NCBI RefSeq assembly: GCF_017312485.1 | Contig: NZ_BMBA01000003.1 | Span: 451,468-515,467, forward strand | Direction: 5' to 3' | From: Clostridium zeae | Lineage (GTDB): Bacteria; Bacillota; Clostridia; Clostridiales; Clostridiaceae | DNA length: 64,000 bases | In this document: one piece after another, positions 30,367 through 38,612 of the stretch | Position numbering within the stretch: position 1 is the first letter of the stretch | How the letters are laid out: the number at the start of each line of letters is the position of its first letter | Notes under the pieces: model-generated | Seen by the model: only the letters and a program-made list of their open reading frames with translations | Database searches by the model: none | What the model was told of the DNA's origin: nothing | Translations under genes and position numbers: made by a program

Positions 30367-31429
30367 ATAATTGTTTATTTAATGAGACTTGTTCCTTTAT
30401 TCTTCTTAGCCCATTTCTTATTGCTCTCGCTCTTGCTTCTCCAATACCTTCAACTTGATCTAAATCATCTGTTGTAGCATCTAGAATTGCTGTCAATTCT
30501 TTAAAATGTTTTATAAGATTTTCTATAACAGTTGCAGGAATTCTTGGCACTTTGTTTAGAATCCTATAACCTCTTGGAGAAATTAATGTATCTATCATTG
30601 GAACTGATACATATCCTAGAAGCTTACCTATCATATCTAAATCAAGTAATTCTTCTTGGCTAAGCTTCTGCATATCTTTATATATCTCATTATGGTCCAT
30701 ATTAATCTTGCAATAATCTCTTATTAAAAGTATTCCGTCCTGCTCTATATTCTTTATTAGCTCGTTTAGCTGCATGGAAATCAGTCTGCCTTCATTTCCA
30801 AGTTCAACTATATATCTCTCTATCTCTCCTACTATTCTCATTACCATTTCTGTCCTTTGAATAGCAGTAACTACATCAAATAAAGTCACCAAATCCTGGA
30901 ACTCTAATAAATTCAGATTATTAATAACTCTATCTAGAACTGCCACATACTTTTCAAGTGTCTGTACAGCCTGATTAGCCCTTGCTAATATAACACTGCT
31001 TTCTCTCAATACATATTTTAGCTCACCTTTATATATAGTTATTATATTTCTTCTCTGAGAGATAGCAACTGCTATCATTCCTGTTTGTTTAGCTACTCTT
31101 TGAGCAGTTCTGTGCCTTGTGCCTGTTTCAAAAGTCTGTATAGATGACTCTGGTACTAATTGAGCATTTGCACAAATAATCTTTTTTAGATCTGAACTTA
31201 TTACAATTGCCCCATCCATTTTTGCTAGCTCGTAAATATATGACGGTGAATAATCAGAATTTATAGTAAATCCACCATCAACGATCCTCATGACCTCTTC
31301 AGTATTACTTAGTACTATAAGCCCTCCAGTTTTAGCCCTTAATATATTTTCAAGACCTTCTCTAAGCTGCGTTCCTGGACCAACTATTTTTAAAATGTTT
31401 TTAATTTCTTTATCATTTTCTATTCTCAT
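30365..31429 (-). CDS. disA: DNA integrity scanning diadenylate cyclase DisA
   Basis: Makes cyclic di-AMP from two ATP and links it to DNA damage; 354 aa. The DAC domain shows DGA in [16 protein letters not shown] and RHR in [15 protein letters not shown] helical linker and a C-terminal helix-hairpin-helix DNA-binding domain ([19 protein letters not shown]) complete it. In the family it forms an octamer. Eighteen bases after radA, the usual pairing. A c-di-AMP receptor gene (darA) lies in the same window at 56.3 kb. Confidence 0.97.
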   Translation of the reverse strand: MRIENDKEIKNILKIVGPGTQLREGLENILRAKTGGLIVLSNTEEVMRIVDGGFTINSDYSPSYIYELAKMDGAIVISSDLKKIICANAQLVPESSIQTFETGTRHRTAQRVAKQTGMIAVAISQRRNIITIYKGELKYVLRESSVILARANQAVQTLEKYVAVLDRVINNLNLLEFQDLVTLFDVVTAIQRTEMVMRIVGEIERYIVELGNEGRLISMQLNELIKNIEQDGILLIRDYCKINMDHNEIYKDMQKLSQEELLDLDMIGKLLGYVSVPMIDTLISPRGYRILNKVPRIPATVIENLIKHFKELTAILDATTDDLDQVEGIGEARARAIRNGLRRIKEQVSLNKQL

Positions 31430-31447
31430 ATATCTTTCACCGACCTA

Positions 31448-32806
31448 TCAGAAAATCTTGCTTACTGCTTCCTTTAAAGTTCTGACACCAATTACATTTA
31501 GTCCTTCCTTGTTAAGCTTATCTAAGTTTCTATATGGAACTACTACATTAGTAAACCCCATCTTTTGTGCTTCATTTACTAATCTATCACAATTGTTTAC
31601 CGGTCTTATCTCTCCAGTAAGTCCTACTTCACCAATAATCATAACTTTTTCTAACGCCCCTGCATTTGCTTTAGATGACGATATAAGTGCTAACGCGATA
31701 CCTAAGTCTGCAGTGGTACCCTCTATATTAAGTCCACCTACTACATTTAAATAAACATCGCTATTATAAAATGGTATTCTTATCTTTTTTTCAAGAACAG
31801 CTAAAATTAAGCTAAGTCTTTGATGATCTATACCTACTCCCGTACGCCTTGGCATGACAGCTTTAGTCTCTGTAACTAACGCTTGTATTTCTACAAGTAT
31901 TGGTCTTGTACCCTCCATAAGTCCTACAACCATAGACCCTTCTTGATTGTAATTAGTGTCTTCTAAGAACATTCTTGATGGATCATAAATCTGAATAAGA
32001 CCTTCTTGGCTCATTTCAAATACTCCAATTTCACTAGTTGTTCCAAATCTATTTTTCATCGTTCTAAGTATTCTAAATTCTTCTGTTCTTTCTCCTTCAA
32101 AAGAAAGCACTGTATCAACCATATGCTCTAGCACTCTAGGACCTGCTAATTCACCTTGTTTAGTCACATGAGCTACTATAAATAAAGGTATATTGTTACT
32201 TTTCCCCATCCTCATTATTACATTAGAGCATTCTCTAACTTGAGACACACTTCCTGGTGCAGAAGTAACCCCTTCTTTATATATGGTTTGAATAGAGTCA
32301 ATTATTACAAAAACAGGTTTTATATCTTCTATATAACTTTCTATTACATCAAGGCTAGTTTCTGATACTATATATAATTCTTCAGCCTCAACTCCCAACC
32401 TATCTCCTCTTATCTTAATCTGCTCTTCTGATTCTTCACCAGAAACGTAAAGAACCTTTCCGTATTTTTTTGATATGTTATTAGCCGTTTGTAAAAGCAG
32501 CGTGGATTTTCCTATACCAGGATCCCCAGATATTAAGGTAAGAGATCCCCTTACAAGGCCACCACCTAAAACTCTATTGAGTTCAATAATTCCTGTATCA
32601 TATCTTTCTTTTTCTCCAGATTTAATATCTTTTATTTGCTTAGGAGAACTAGTTTGTCTTGATGGAAATAAAGCTTTTTGTGGCTTAGTTTCCTTTACTT
32701 CTTCTAGCATAGAATTCCATGAATTACATTCTGGGCACTTTCCTAACCACTTTGGTGATTCATAACCACATTGCTGACAAACATATAGAGTTTTAATTTT
32801 AGCCAT
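31448..32806 (-). CDS. radA: DNA repair protein RadA (Sms)
   Basis: RecA-related ATPase and branch-migration helicase in recombination repair, about 452 aa. N-terminal C4 zinc finger (CQQCGYESPKWLGKCPEC), Walker A GDPGIGKST near 100, the RadA-specific KNRFG motif, and a C-terminal Lon-protease-like domain. ATG at 32804-32806 follows AGGTGG by 5 bases; a GTG three codons upstream overlaps the ribosome site. Normally follows clpC; here 15 kb of other genes lies between. Confidence 0.96.
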   Translation of the reverse strand: MAKIKTLYVCQQCGYESPKWLGKCPECNSWNSMLEEVKETKPQKALFPSRQTSSPKQIKDIKSGEKERYDTGIIELNRVLGGGLVRGSLTLISGDPGIGKSTLLLQTANNISKKYGKVLYVSGEESEEQIKIRGDRLGVEAEELYIVSETSLDVIESYIEDIKPVFVIIDSIQTIYKEGVTSAPGSVSQVRECSNVIMRMGKSNNIPLFIVAHVTKQGELAGPRVLEHMVDTVLSFEGERTEEFRILRTMKNRFGTTSEIGVFEMSQEGLIQIYDPSRMFLEDTNYNQEGSMVVGLMEGTRPILVEIQALVTETKAVMPRRTGVGIDHQRLSLILAVLEKKIRIPFYNSDVYLNVVGGLNIEGTTADLGIALALISSSKANAGALEKVMIIGEVGLTGEIRPVNNCDRLVNEAQKMGFTNVVVPYRNLDKLNKEGLNVIGVRTLKEAVSKIF

Positions 32807-33120
32807 TATATCCACCTACTACTTTATCTTTTCCTGTTATATATTAATATTCTTTCATTTTAATAAAAATATAACCATATTTTATCATAATAAAATTTAT
32901 ATTTTAAATTTTTTAGTTAAAATAATATAAAATCCTGAATAAACTTTCTATATTAATATGCATTATTGGGTTAACATTAAACATTATATAATAGTATCAT
33001 GCTTATATTAAAGTATATCATATAAATAAATTATATTTTTAATATAGCCATAAGATTTTAGCAAAATAAATGAATTACGCAAGCAATCCTATCTTAAAAA
33101 CTTTATAGTTTCATAAACAA
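32807..33120. other. Gene-free stretch upstream of radA
   Basis: About 310 very AT-rich bases with no supported gene or strong structure. It must hold the radA-disA promoter, but several weak -10-like sequences compete and I do not pick one. Confidence 0.5.
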
Positions 33121-33149
33121 TAAAAAAATGCCACAAATATGTGACATTT
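33121..33149 (-). terminator. Terminator of nagB
   Basis: Ten-base-pair stem AAATGTCACA/TGTGGCATTT (one G-U) followed on the minus strand by T residues. Confidence 0.85.
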
Positions 33150-33159
33150 TCAATATATA

Positions 33160-33894
33160 TTATGCTTCTTTTATAAACTTAGCTGCAGCTTCATCAATAA
33201 CAACAACTACATTCCCGTGCATTTGTAGCATTGAAGCTGGTGCTTTTGTGCTTATCTTTCCACTTACTAATTGCGCAACTGCTTCAGCCTTATTTTCTCC
33301 ACTAGCTAAAAGAAGTATTTTTTTCGATTTCATTATTCCGCCAATACCCATAGTTATAGCTTTCTTTGGCACCTCATCTATTGAATCAAAGAATCTTGCA
33401 TTAGCTTCTATAGTGCTTTCAGCTAATTCAGTTTGATGTGTACCTTGGTATAAATACTCAGCTGGTTCATTAAAGCCTATATGACCATTGCCACCTATTC
33501 CAAGCAGTTGAAGATCAACTCCTCCAAGTTCCGATATTCTTTCATCATACTCTCTGCATGATGCATCTATATCTTCTGCTAATCCATTAGGAACAAAAGT
33601 TTTACTTTTATCTATATTAACATGATTGAATAGATTGTCATCCATAAAATATCTATAGCTTTGCTCATGTTCTCCACTTAGTCCTACGTACTCATCAAGA
33701 TTTACACTAGTTACTTTAGAGAAGTCTGCTTTTCCTTCTTTATTTAACTTGATAAGCTCCTTATACATTCCAGCTGGAGTTCCTCCAGTAGCAAGCCCTA
33801 AAACCGCATCTGGTTTGTTATTTATAAAATCAGCAATTTCTCGAGCTGCAATTTCACTCATTTCATCATAATTTTTAGCAATTATTATTTTCAT
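33160..33894 (-). CDS. nagB: Glucosamine-6-phosphate deaminase
   Basis: Converts glucosamine-6-phosphate to fructose-6-phosphate and ammonia; 244 aa. Sugar-phosphate isomerase fold with LGLATGGTPAGMYKEL, VNLDEYVGLSGEHEQSYR and LLGIGGNGHIGFNEPA, which holds catalytic residues. The ATG overlaps the stop of the GntR regulator gene (ATGA), so the two are translationally coupled. No nagA (N-acetylglucosamine-6-phosphate deacetylase) is in this operon. Confidence 0.97.
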   Translation of the reverse strand: MKIIIAKNYDEMSEIAAREIADFINNKPDAVLGLATGGTPAGMYKELIKLNKEGKADFSKVTSVNLDEYVGLSGEHEQSYRYFMDDNLFNHVNIDKSKTFVPNGLAEDIDASCREYDERISELGGVDLQLLGIGGNGHIGFNEPAEYLYQGTHQTELAESTIEANARFFDSIDEVPKKAITMGIGGIMKSKKILLLASGENKAEAVAQLVSGKISTKAPASMLQMHGNVVVVIDEAAAKFIKEA

Positions 33895-34613
33895 CTAAAT
33901 TTCCCCTCCCGTGTTGAAATATCTACTTCTAATAAATACTTATCTGATCTGTAGGTAGATTCCTCTACAAAAAGAATCTTTCCATTGTTTGTTATAGTTT
34001 TAGAGTATATATTGATCAAAGGAACGTCTCTGTCTACATTAAATAGTTTTTTATAATAGTCATCCATTATTATTGCTTTTATTGAAGATTGAGAATAATC
34101 TATTTTGTAACCAAAGCCTTCTAACATCTCAAAAAGTGAGCCTTCTAATAACTTTTCATCTATATATCCACAGTAATCACATGGTATATATACTATTTCA
34201 TTTGCTATGGTTTCCCCATCTACAATTCTCATTCTATCTATTCTATACAGCTTATCAAAAGAAAATACATCATGCATATCTTCAGGTGTATCTATAATCT
34301 CTAGTCCCAAAACCTTAGTTTCTAGCTTCCCACCAAGCTTCTTAATTATATTAGAGAAGCTCATCATATCTTTTTGCTTTACTTTGGGTTCACATACAAA
34401 GGTTCCTTTTCCTTTTTCTCTAATCAGTATTCCTTCTTGAACTAATTCGCCAAGAGCCTGTCTTATTGTCATTCTACTTACTCCATAGCTCTCCGAAAGC
34501 TCTCTCTCACTATCTATACACTGACCAACCTTCCATACTCCTTGAGATATTTTTCTCTTTATATCTTCCTTTAATTGATAATAAACTGGTATAGGACTAT
34601 TCTTATCTATCAT
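33891..34613 (-). CDS. nagR: GntR/HutC-family repressor, NagR-like
   Basis: 240 aa regulator with an N-terminal winged helix (PIPVYYQLKEDIKRKISQG, VSRMTIRQALGELVQEGILI) and a C-terminal UTRA effector domain. NagR (YvoA) of Bacillus binds glucosamine-6-phosphate or its N-acetyl form and represses nag genes. Coupling to nagB and a dre-type operator 40 bases upstream of its own start strongly support that role and autorepression. AGGAGG lies close to the ATG. Confidence 0.9.
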   Translation of the reverse strand: MIDKNSPIPVYYQLKEDIKRKISQGVWKVGQCIDSERELSESYGVSRMTIRQALGELVQEGILIREKGKGTFVCEPKVKQKDMMSFSNIIKKLGGKLETKVLGLEIIDTPEDMHDVFSFDKLYRIDRMRIVDGETIANEIVYIPCDYCGYIDEKLLEGSLFEMLEGFGYKIDYSQSSIKAIIMDDYYKKLFNVDRDVPLINIYSKTITNNGKILFVEESTYRSDKYLLEVDISTREGKFR

Positions 34614-34652
34614 TTTCGTTCCTCCTGATTTAATTATATTATAAATTTCTCT

Positions 34653-34668
34653 ACTTGTCTAGACCACT
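34653..34668 (-). promoter_or_regulatory. NagR/DasR-type dre operator
   Basis: The minus strand reads AGTGGTCTAGACAAGT, one base off the palindromic dre consensus AGTGGTCTAGACCACT. It lies just downstream of a TATAGT -10-like box, so a bound repressor would block the nagR-nagB promoter. Confidence 0.88.
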
Positions 34669-34889
34669 ATACTACTATACTTTATTTGTTTATAGTTTTA
34701 TCTATTTCCTTATAAATAAGATCCATTAATAAAACATTATCATTTTAAATATATTATAGGGGTAAAACTCTACTCATCAGCATTAATTTACTCGCTGGCT
34801 TAATTAATCTCAATTTAATCTTCACATTCTTTTACAAGCATTAAAATATGAACCATCAAGATTTATTTCAAAACTTATTATAGCATTTT

Positions 34890-35002
34890 AAACTATAGGG
34901 TTCCATTGGAAAAACCTAAGTTATGCATGTTCAGAAATCTTAGCTCCTGAGGATTTTCGTGGCATGCATAGCTTAAAAGTTGAAATTAGAACTTCATAGT
35001 TT
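34890..35002. other. Multi-stem self-complementary element of unknown nature
   Basis: A 113-base segment folds into a closed, branched shape. An outer 7-base-pair stem (AAACTAT 34890-34896 with ATAGTTT 34996-35002) encloses three hairpins: GGTTCC.../GGAAAAACC near 34899-34916; a long stem with arms 34917-34929 and 34963-34975 (TAAGTTATGCATG, 12 of 13 paired plainly and one G-U) that contains a further AAATC/GGATTT stem; and AAGTT/AACTT at 34977-34994. No open reading frame. It could be a structured RNA, or a small mobile repeat with imperfect terminal inverted repeats of about 14 bases (AAACTAT...GTTC). Strand unknown. Confidence 0.7.
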
Positions 35003-35405
35003 CATTAAGGATTTAAAATAATATTTCAAATCCAATCAAAATATATTTTTTACATTCTACAGAGTATTCCATCCAAGTTAATAAGAAATTTTTTATTAAC
35101 TAATTTTTATAGGTATATAATTTTTATATTGTCAAAATATATTATTATAAAAATGTTGTTTTATTCATTGTAAATGTATCATATAGCATAAGTATGTAAG
35201 TTTAAGATTTTAAAACATTGCAAGCCTATAATTTCAACTATTACTGCACACGTAGTAAAACTAACCTAGATCTTTATTTTATAAAGAAATATAAGTTCCC
35301 CTTATGAATAAGAAAAAGATATTTATGATTAAATATTTTTAACCACTATTTGTAAGCACATCATAATAATAGTCATATACTATAAAAGATTCAATAACTT
35401 TTGTA
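35003..35405. other. Gene-free AT-rich stretch
   Basis: About 400 bases with no supported gene, terminator or clear promoter between the structured element and the glutaredoxin promoter. The region 34669-34889 upstream is equally empty. Confidence 0.55.
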
Positions 35406-35434
35406 TTGAATAATATACCCTCATGAGGTATAAT
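35406..35434 (+). promoter_or_regulatory. Promoter of glutaredoxin gene with ATACC inverted repeat
   Basis: TTGAAT (35406-35411), 17-base spacer, TATAAT (35429-35434). An inverted repeat TATACC/GGTATA (35414-35419, 35427-35432) overlaps the spacer and -10, a good place for a repressor. It resembles the ATACCCC repeat before trxB. Confidence 0.7.
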
Positions 35435-35476
35435 GAATGTAGATAATAATTATTTGTTAATAAGGAGTGAAATGTT

Positions 35477-35704
35477 ATGGTAAAAGTATATACAACTAAT
35501 TCATGCCCTTGGTGTGTTAAGGCAAAGAGCTACTTAAAAGCACAAGGAGTTAATTATGAGGAACTAAATGTTCAAGAAGATTTAACCGCTAGAGAAGAAA
35601 TGGTTAATAAATCAAGACAAATGGGAGTTCCTGTATTAGATATAAACGGTACTGTAATAGTTGGATTTGATAAGCCTGCTATAGATCAAGCTTTAGGTCT
35701 TTAA
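35477..35704 (+). CDS. Glutaredoxin-like protein (NrdH/Grx family)
   Basis: 75 aa thioredoxin-fold protein with the redox motif CPWC near residues 10-13 and the cis-proline segment GVPVLDI. Ends after GFDKPAIDQALGL. Electron carrier for disulfide or persulfide reduction; the partner is not shown. It is a paralogue of the gene at 47042-47272, sharing CPWCVKAK and NGxVIVGFD. A single-gene unit with its own promoter and a strong terminator. Confidence 0.92.
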   Translation: MVKVYTTNSCPWCVKAKSYLKAQGVNYEELNVQEDLTAREEMVNKSRQMGVPVLDINGTVIVGFDKPAIDQALGL

Positions 35705-35711
35705 TTAAAAT

Positions 35712-35747
35712 AAATGAAGGTATCTCAGTATTGAGATACCTTCATTT
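35712..35747. terminator. Bidirectional terminator
   Basis: Sixteen-base-pair perfect stem (35712-35727 with 35732-35747, core GAAGGTATCTCA) and 4-base loop. It serves the glutaredoxin gene and the convergent rhomboid gene. Confidence 0.93.
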
Positions 35748-35761
35748 ATTTTTGTCTAAAT

Positions 35762-36583
35762 TTAATTTTTTACATGTTCGTGATTTCTTAAATGATTTAT
35801 ACAGTATTCATGATTTCCTTCACAAATTGAACAATATCTGAACTCCATTGTAGGGTCATCATTTTCAGTTATTCCGCAAATCTCGCACTTATGTCTCCAT
35901 ACTAACTTAATATTCTTAGTTTTATTTTTAAATTTTCTCTTGTTATTATAAGCATAACCGCCATGCTTCCCTCTACTTAATATATCCCTACCGAAAAATA
36001 ATACGAAGTTAATTAAAGCTGCAACTATAGCTAACTTAGTATCTAGTTCTCCTCCTATAAATGACAAGGCTAAGAACGCTGCATCAAGCCAAGCTAGGTA
36101 CTTTATCTTAACAGGAATTATAAAGAACAGTAGTATTTGATAATTCGGATACACATATGCAAATGCTAAAAATAATGAAAGTGTTAGGTACGTTCCTAAT
36201 ACTCCCCCTGATATAAAGCCAGCTATTATAGTGCCAATCACACCAACAAAGTAATAAACATTAAACTTAAAGCTTCCCCATTCATTTTCTAAGGACGAAC
36301 CTATAATATAATAAAAATATAAAACAAATATTATAAATAGTGGAGAAGAACTCGGTGGTATAAAAATAAATGTTATAAGCCTCCACACCTCACCTTTTAG
36401 AATAAGACTTGGTATAAACGCAAGTTTATATGATAGACTTGTTTGAAATAAGCCATTGCCTCGAAATAAGTAATCAACTAAATATACAAATAGATTTGCT
36501 CCCACTATATACATCATTAAATTTCTTATTGCAAACCTACCAAACTTTCTTTCTAATTTATTTAACCATTGCACTGTATTCAC
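35762..36583 (-). CDS. Rhomboid-fold membrane protein lacking catalytic residues, with cysteine/histidine-rich tail
   Basis: 273 aa with six or so membrane segments in the first 205 residues. It has the rhomboid marks GEVWRLITFIF (loop 1 WR) and GSSLENEWGSFKFNVYYF. The usual GxSG serine motif of TM4 reads GTYLTLSLF, and no histidine stands in the last membrane segment, so the serine-histidine dyad is missing. From about residue 228 a soluble tail carries CEICG, YCSICEGNHEYCINHLRNHEH, enough ligands for one or two zinc ions. Likely a pseudoprotease or adaptor; function unknown. Monocistronic, converging on the glutaredoxin gene. Confidence 0.85.
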   Translation of the reverse strand: MNTVQWLNKLERKFGRFAIRNLMMYIVGANLFVYLVDYLFRGNGLFQTSLSYKLAFIPSLILKGEVWRLITFIFIPPSSSPLFIIFVLYFYYIIGSSLENEWGSFKFNVYYFVGVIGTIIAGFISGGVLGTYLTLSLFLAFAYVYPNYQILLFFIIPVKIKYLAWLDAAFLALSFIGGELDTKLAIVAALINFVLFFGRDILSRGKHGGYAYNNKRKFKNKTKNIKLVWRHKCEICGITENDDPTMEFRYCSICEGNHEYCINHLRNHEHVKN

Positions 36584-36687
36584 TCCTTATATTAAATGTA
36601 AAATCAATCTTAAACTTTATATTCTAATTATATCCAAATAATTGCTACTTAACTAGATATAAAAGCCTGTTCTATTATTATATAGTA

Positions 36688-36712
36688 AAAATCCCTCTAA
36701 GAGGGATTTTTT
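36688..36712 (-). terminator. Terminator of the small membrane protein gene
   Basis: Ten-base-pair stem AAAATCCCTC/GAGGGATTTT with a 3-base loop and T runs on both sides, 80 bases after the stop codon at 36793. Confidence 0.8.
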
Positions 36713-36792
36713 ATATACTAGTATTATTTATGCTGCTTATTTTATTGTTAATCACATCATCAAATCTTAGTTTTTATGAAATAACAACACTA

Positions 36793-37095
36793 CTATAAGT
36801 ACTTTCTCTTAGCTACAAAACTTAGAATTATCGTAATTAAATATATAGCTATTATTATAAATGCTAATATTGTTGTAGATAAAGTGGTATAAAAGTTTAA
36901 GCATCCAGTTAATATTAGAGCTACTCCAATTACTATGTTCTGAGTTCTCAAAAACTTTATTAAATCATTTGAAATTTTATCATACTTTTTAAAATTTGAG
37001 AAATTCTTAATTCTTTCATCTGAAGCTCTAACACCAGCACCACATACCATTGCACCAAATATAATTAAGAATACACTAAAAATTATATCTTCCAA
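36793..37095 (-). CDS. Small membrane protein of unknown function
   Basis: 100 aa with three predicted membrane segments (about 3-22, 53-70 and 74-94) and a charged loop between the first two (RASDERIKNFSNFKKYDKIS). No family is recognised with confidence. AAGGGG precedes the ATG. A single-gene unit divergent from the CBS-domain gene. Confidence 0.75.
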   Translation of the reverse strand: MEDIIFSVFLIIFGAMVCGAGVRASDERIKNFSNFKKYDKISNDLIKFLRTQNIVIGVALILTGCLNFYTTLSTTILAFIIIAIYLITIILSFVAKRKYL

Positions 37096-37293
37096 TTAAT
37101 TCAACCCCTTTTATCTAATCGTTTTAAAATATCTACTAAATTATAGAATAAAAGACTTATAATATCAATTAATATTATTATATCTCAATTATAGCTAATT
37201 CATGTTAAATACTTCATCATAAATTTTTCTAGTAATATTTTATTTTTTAAGGAAACACTAATGTTGAAATTTAATTGAAGGCAGGTGTTTTTT

Positions 37294-37722
37294 ATGAAAG
37301 CAAGAGATATAATGAGTAAATCCGTAGTAAGTTTATCTTCAAATGATACCATTGAAAGAGCTGCTACACTTATGAAGGAATATGATATAGGATCAGTTCC
37401 AGTATGTGATAGTGACAAGGTTATAGGAATTGTAACTGATAGAGATATAGCTTTAAGAGCAGTATCTTCTAGCTCTCATACTTCAAGCGACTCTGTTAAA
37501 AATATTATGACAACCAATCCAGTAACAGCTTCACCAGATATGAGCTTAGAAGACTTATCAAGAATAATGAGTCAACAACAAATAAGAAGAATTCCTATAG
37601 TTGAAAATCAAAGACTAGTAGGAGTAGTCTCACTTGGTGATCTAGCAACAGAACCTCAAGCTGATCAAAAAGCGGGTCATTCACTAAGTGATATATCTCA
37701 ACCCGGTACTCAAAATTATTAA
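37294..37722 (+). CDS. CBS-domain pair protein
   Basis: 142 aa made of two CBS motifs: the first begins KARDIMSKSVVSLSSNDTI, the second VKNIMTTNPVTASPDMSLE; each ends with a GIVTDRDIA or GVVSLGDLA segment. Such stand-alone pairs bind adenine nucleotides and act as sensors; the partner is not visible. GGCAGGTG lies 6 bases before the ATG at 37294; a GTG nine bases earlier overlaps it. The tail is short and polar. Confidence 0.92.
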   Translation: MKARDIMSKSVVSLSSNDTIERAATLMKEYDIGSVPVCDSDKVIGIVTDRDIALRAVSSSSHTSSDSVKNIMTTNPVTASPDMSLEDLSRIMSQQQIRRIPIVENQRLVGVVSLGDLATEPQADQKAGHSLSDISQPGTQNY

Positions 37723-37751
37723 TTAAAATATCTTTGATGATGAAATAACAT

Positions 37752-37800
37752 AAAGGATTAAGCTTAAAGTATTTATTACTTTTTAGCTTGATCCTTTTTT
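37752..37800 (+). terminator. Terminator of the CBS-domain gene
   Basis: Stem AAAGGATTAAGCT/AGCTTGATCCTTT with a 20-base loop and a T run. Confidence 0.85.
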
Positions 37801-38045
37801 CTTACAAAATTATACTTTATAAAAATTTTTGAATGCCTATATTTTATTACCTGTAAGTTTCCTCATATATGTTCATTATCTCGGATGTTTAAAAAATCAC
37901 CAAATAATATTCTCTAGATATTGTAGTATACTTATTTTCATAACAATATTTAAGAATTTTTTAACTAATATATAATTTATTACATTTTTTGTTTGAGAGA
38001 AATTTAATTATCTCTACGTAGTTATATATGAAAGGACGGTGCAAA
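37801..38045. other. Upstream region of the ECF sigma gene
   Basis: About 245 AT-rich bases. A short inverted repeat (GAGA...TCTC near 37995-38015) precedes the gene; no confident promoter was recognised, which would fit control by an alternative sigma factor. Confidence 0.4.
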
Positions 38046-38612
38046 ATGAAGATCACTAGTGAAAACTTTATACATCAGCTGATAAAGAAGAATCCTTCTG
38101 CATTAGATTATGTCATAGATAACTACTCTAATTTAATGTTTAAAGTAATAACTTCTGTTCTTGGAACAGATCATAGAGAAGACTGCATGGAGTGCTTAAA
38201 TGATGTAATTTTAAAGGTATGGAACAATATTTCCTCTTATAAATCTGAGGAGTCAAAATTCACTTCTTGGTTAATTGCAGTAAGTAAATATAACGCAATA
38301 GATTACAAAAGAAAACTCATAAAAACTAAAGATCAATGTGATATTGATGATATCACTCTAATAAATGAAAAAAGCACTGAAGATATAATTTTAGATAATG
38401 AAAATAGAAATGAACTTTTAAATATTATAAACACATTAGAATATCCTGATAGAGAAATTTTTATAAGAAGATACCTTATTGGAGATAGCATAAACACAAT
38501 ATGTTCTTCTCTAAATCTTACTCGGTCTTCAGTAGATAATAGAATCTTCAGAGGAAAGAAAAAATTAAAGGAACAATTAACTAGCGGTTACGGAGGTTTT
38601 GTCAATGAATGA
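38046..38612 (+). CDS. ECF-type RNA polymerase sigma factor
   Basis: 188 aa sigma-70 family member with only regions 2 and 4. Region 2 spans about 18-95 (ALDYVIDNYSNLMFKVITSVLG, SKFTSWLIAVSKYNAIDYKR). Region 4 spans about 125-180 (NTLEYPDREIFIRRYLIGDS, ICSSLNLTRSSVDNRIFRGKKKL). AAAGGACGG precedes the ATG at 38046; an upstream in-frame ATG has no ribosome site. Its stop overlaps the next gene by 8 bases, so the pair is translationally coupled to a membrane anti-sigma factor. Confidence 0.9.
   Translation: MKITSENFIHQLIKKNPSALDYVIDNYSNLMFKVITSVLGTDHREDCMECLNDVILKVWNNISSYKSEESKFTSWLIAVSKYNAIDYKRKLIKTKDQCDIDDITLINEKSTEDIILDNENRNELLNIINTLEYPDREIFIRRYLIGDSINTICSSLNLTRSSVDNRIFRGKKKLKEQLTSGYGGFVNE

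Noticed and set aside
31290..31754. 154-codon plus-strand open frame antisense to radA/disA
   Set aside because: Complement of two well-defined genes with no start context.
34890..35002. tRNA-like cloverleaf
   Set aside because: Overall shape is branched, but no T-loop GGTTCRA, no CCA end and arm lengths do not fit a tRNA.
37200..37418. 72-codon minus-strand open frame antisense to the CBS gene
   Set aside because: Overlaps a clear CBS-domain coding region and has no ribosome site.
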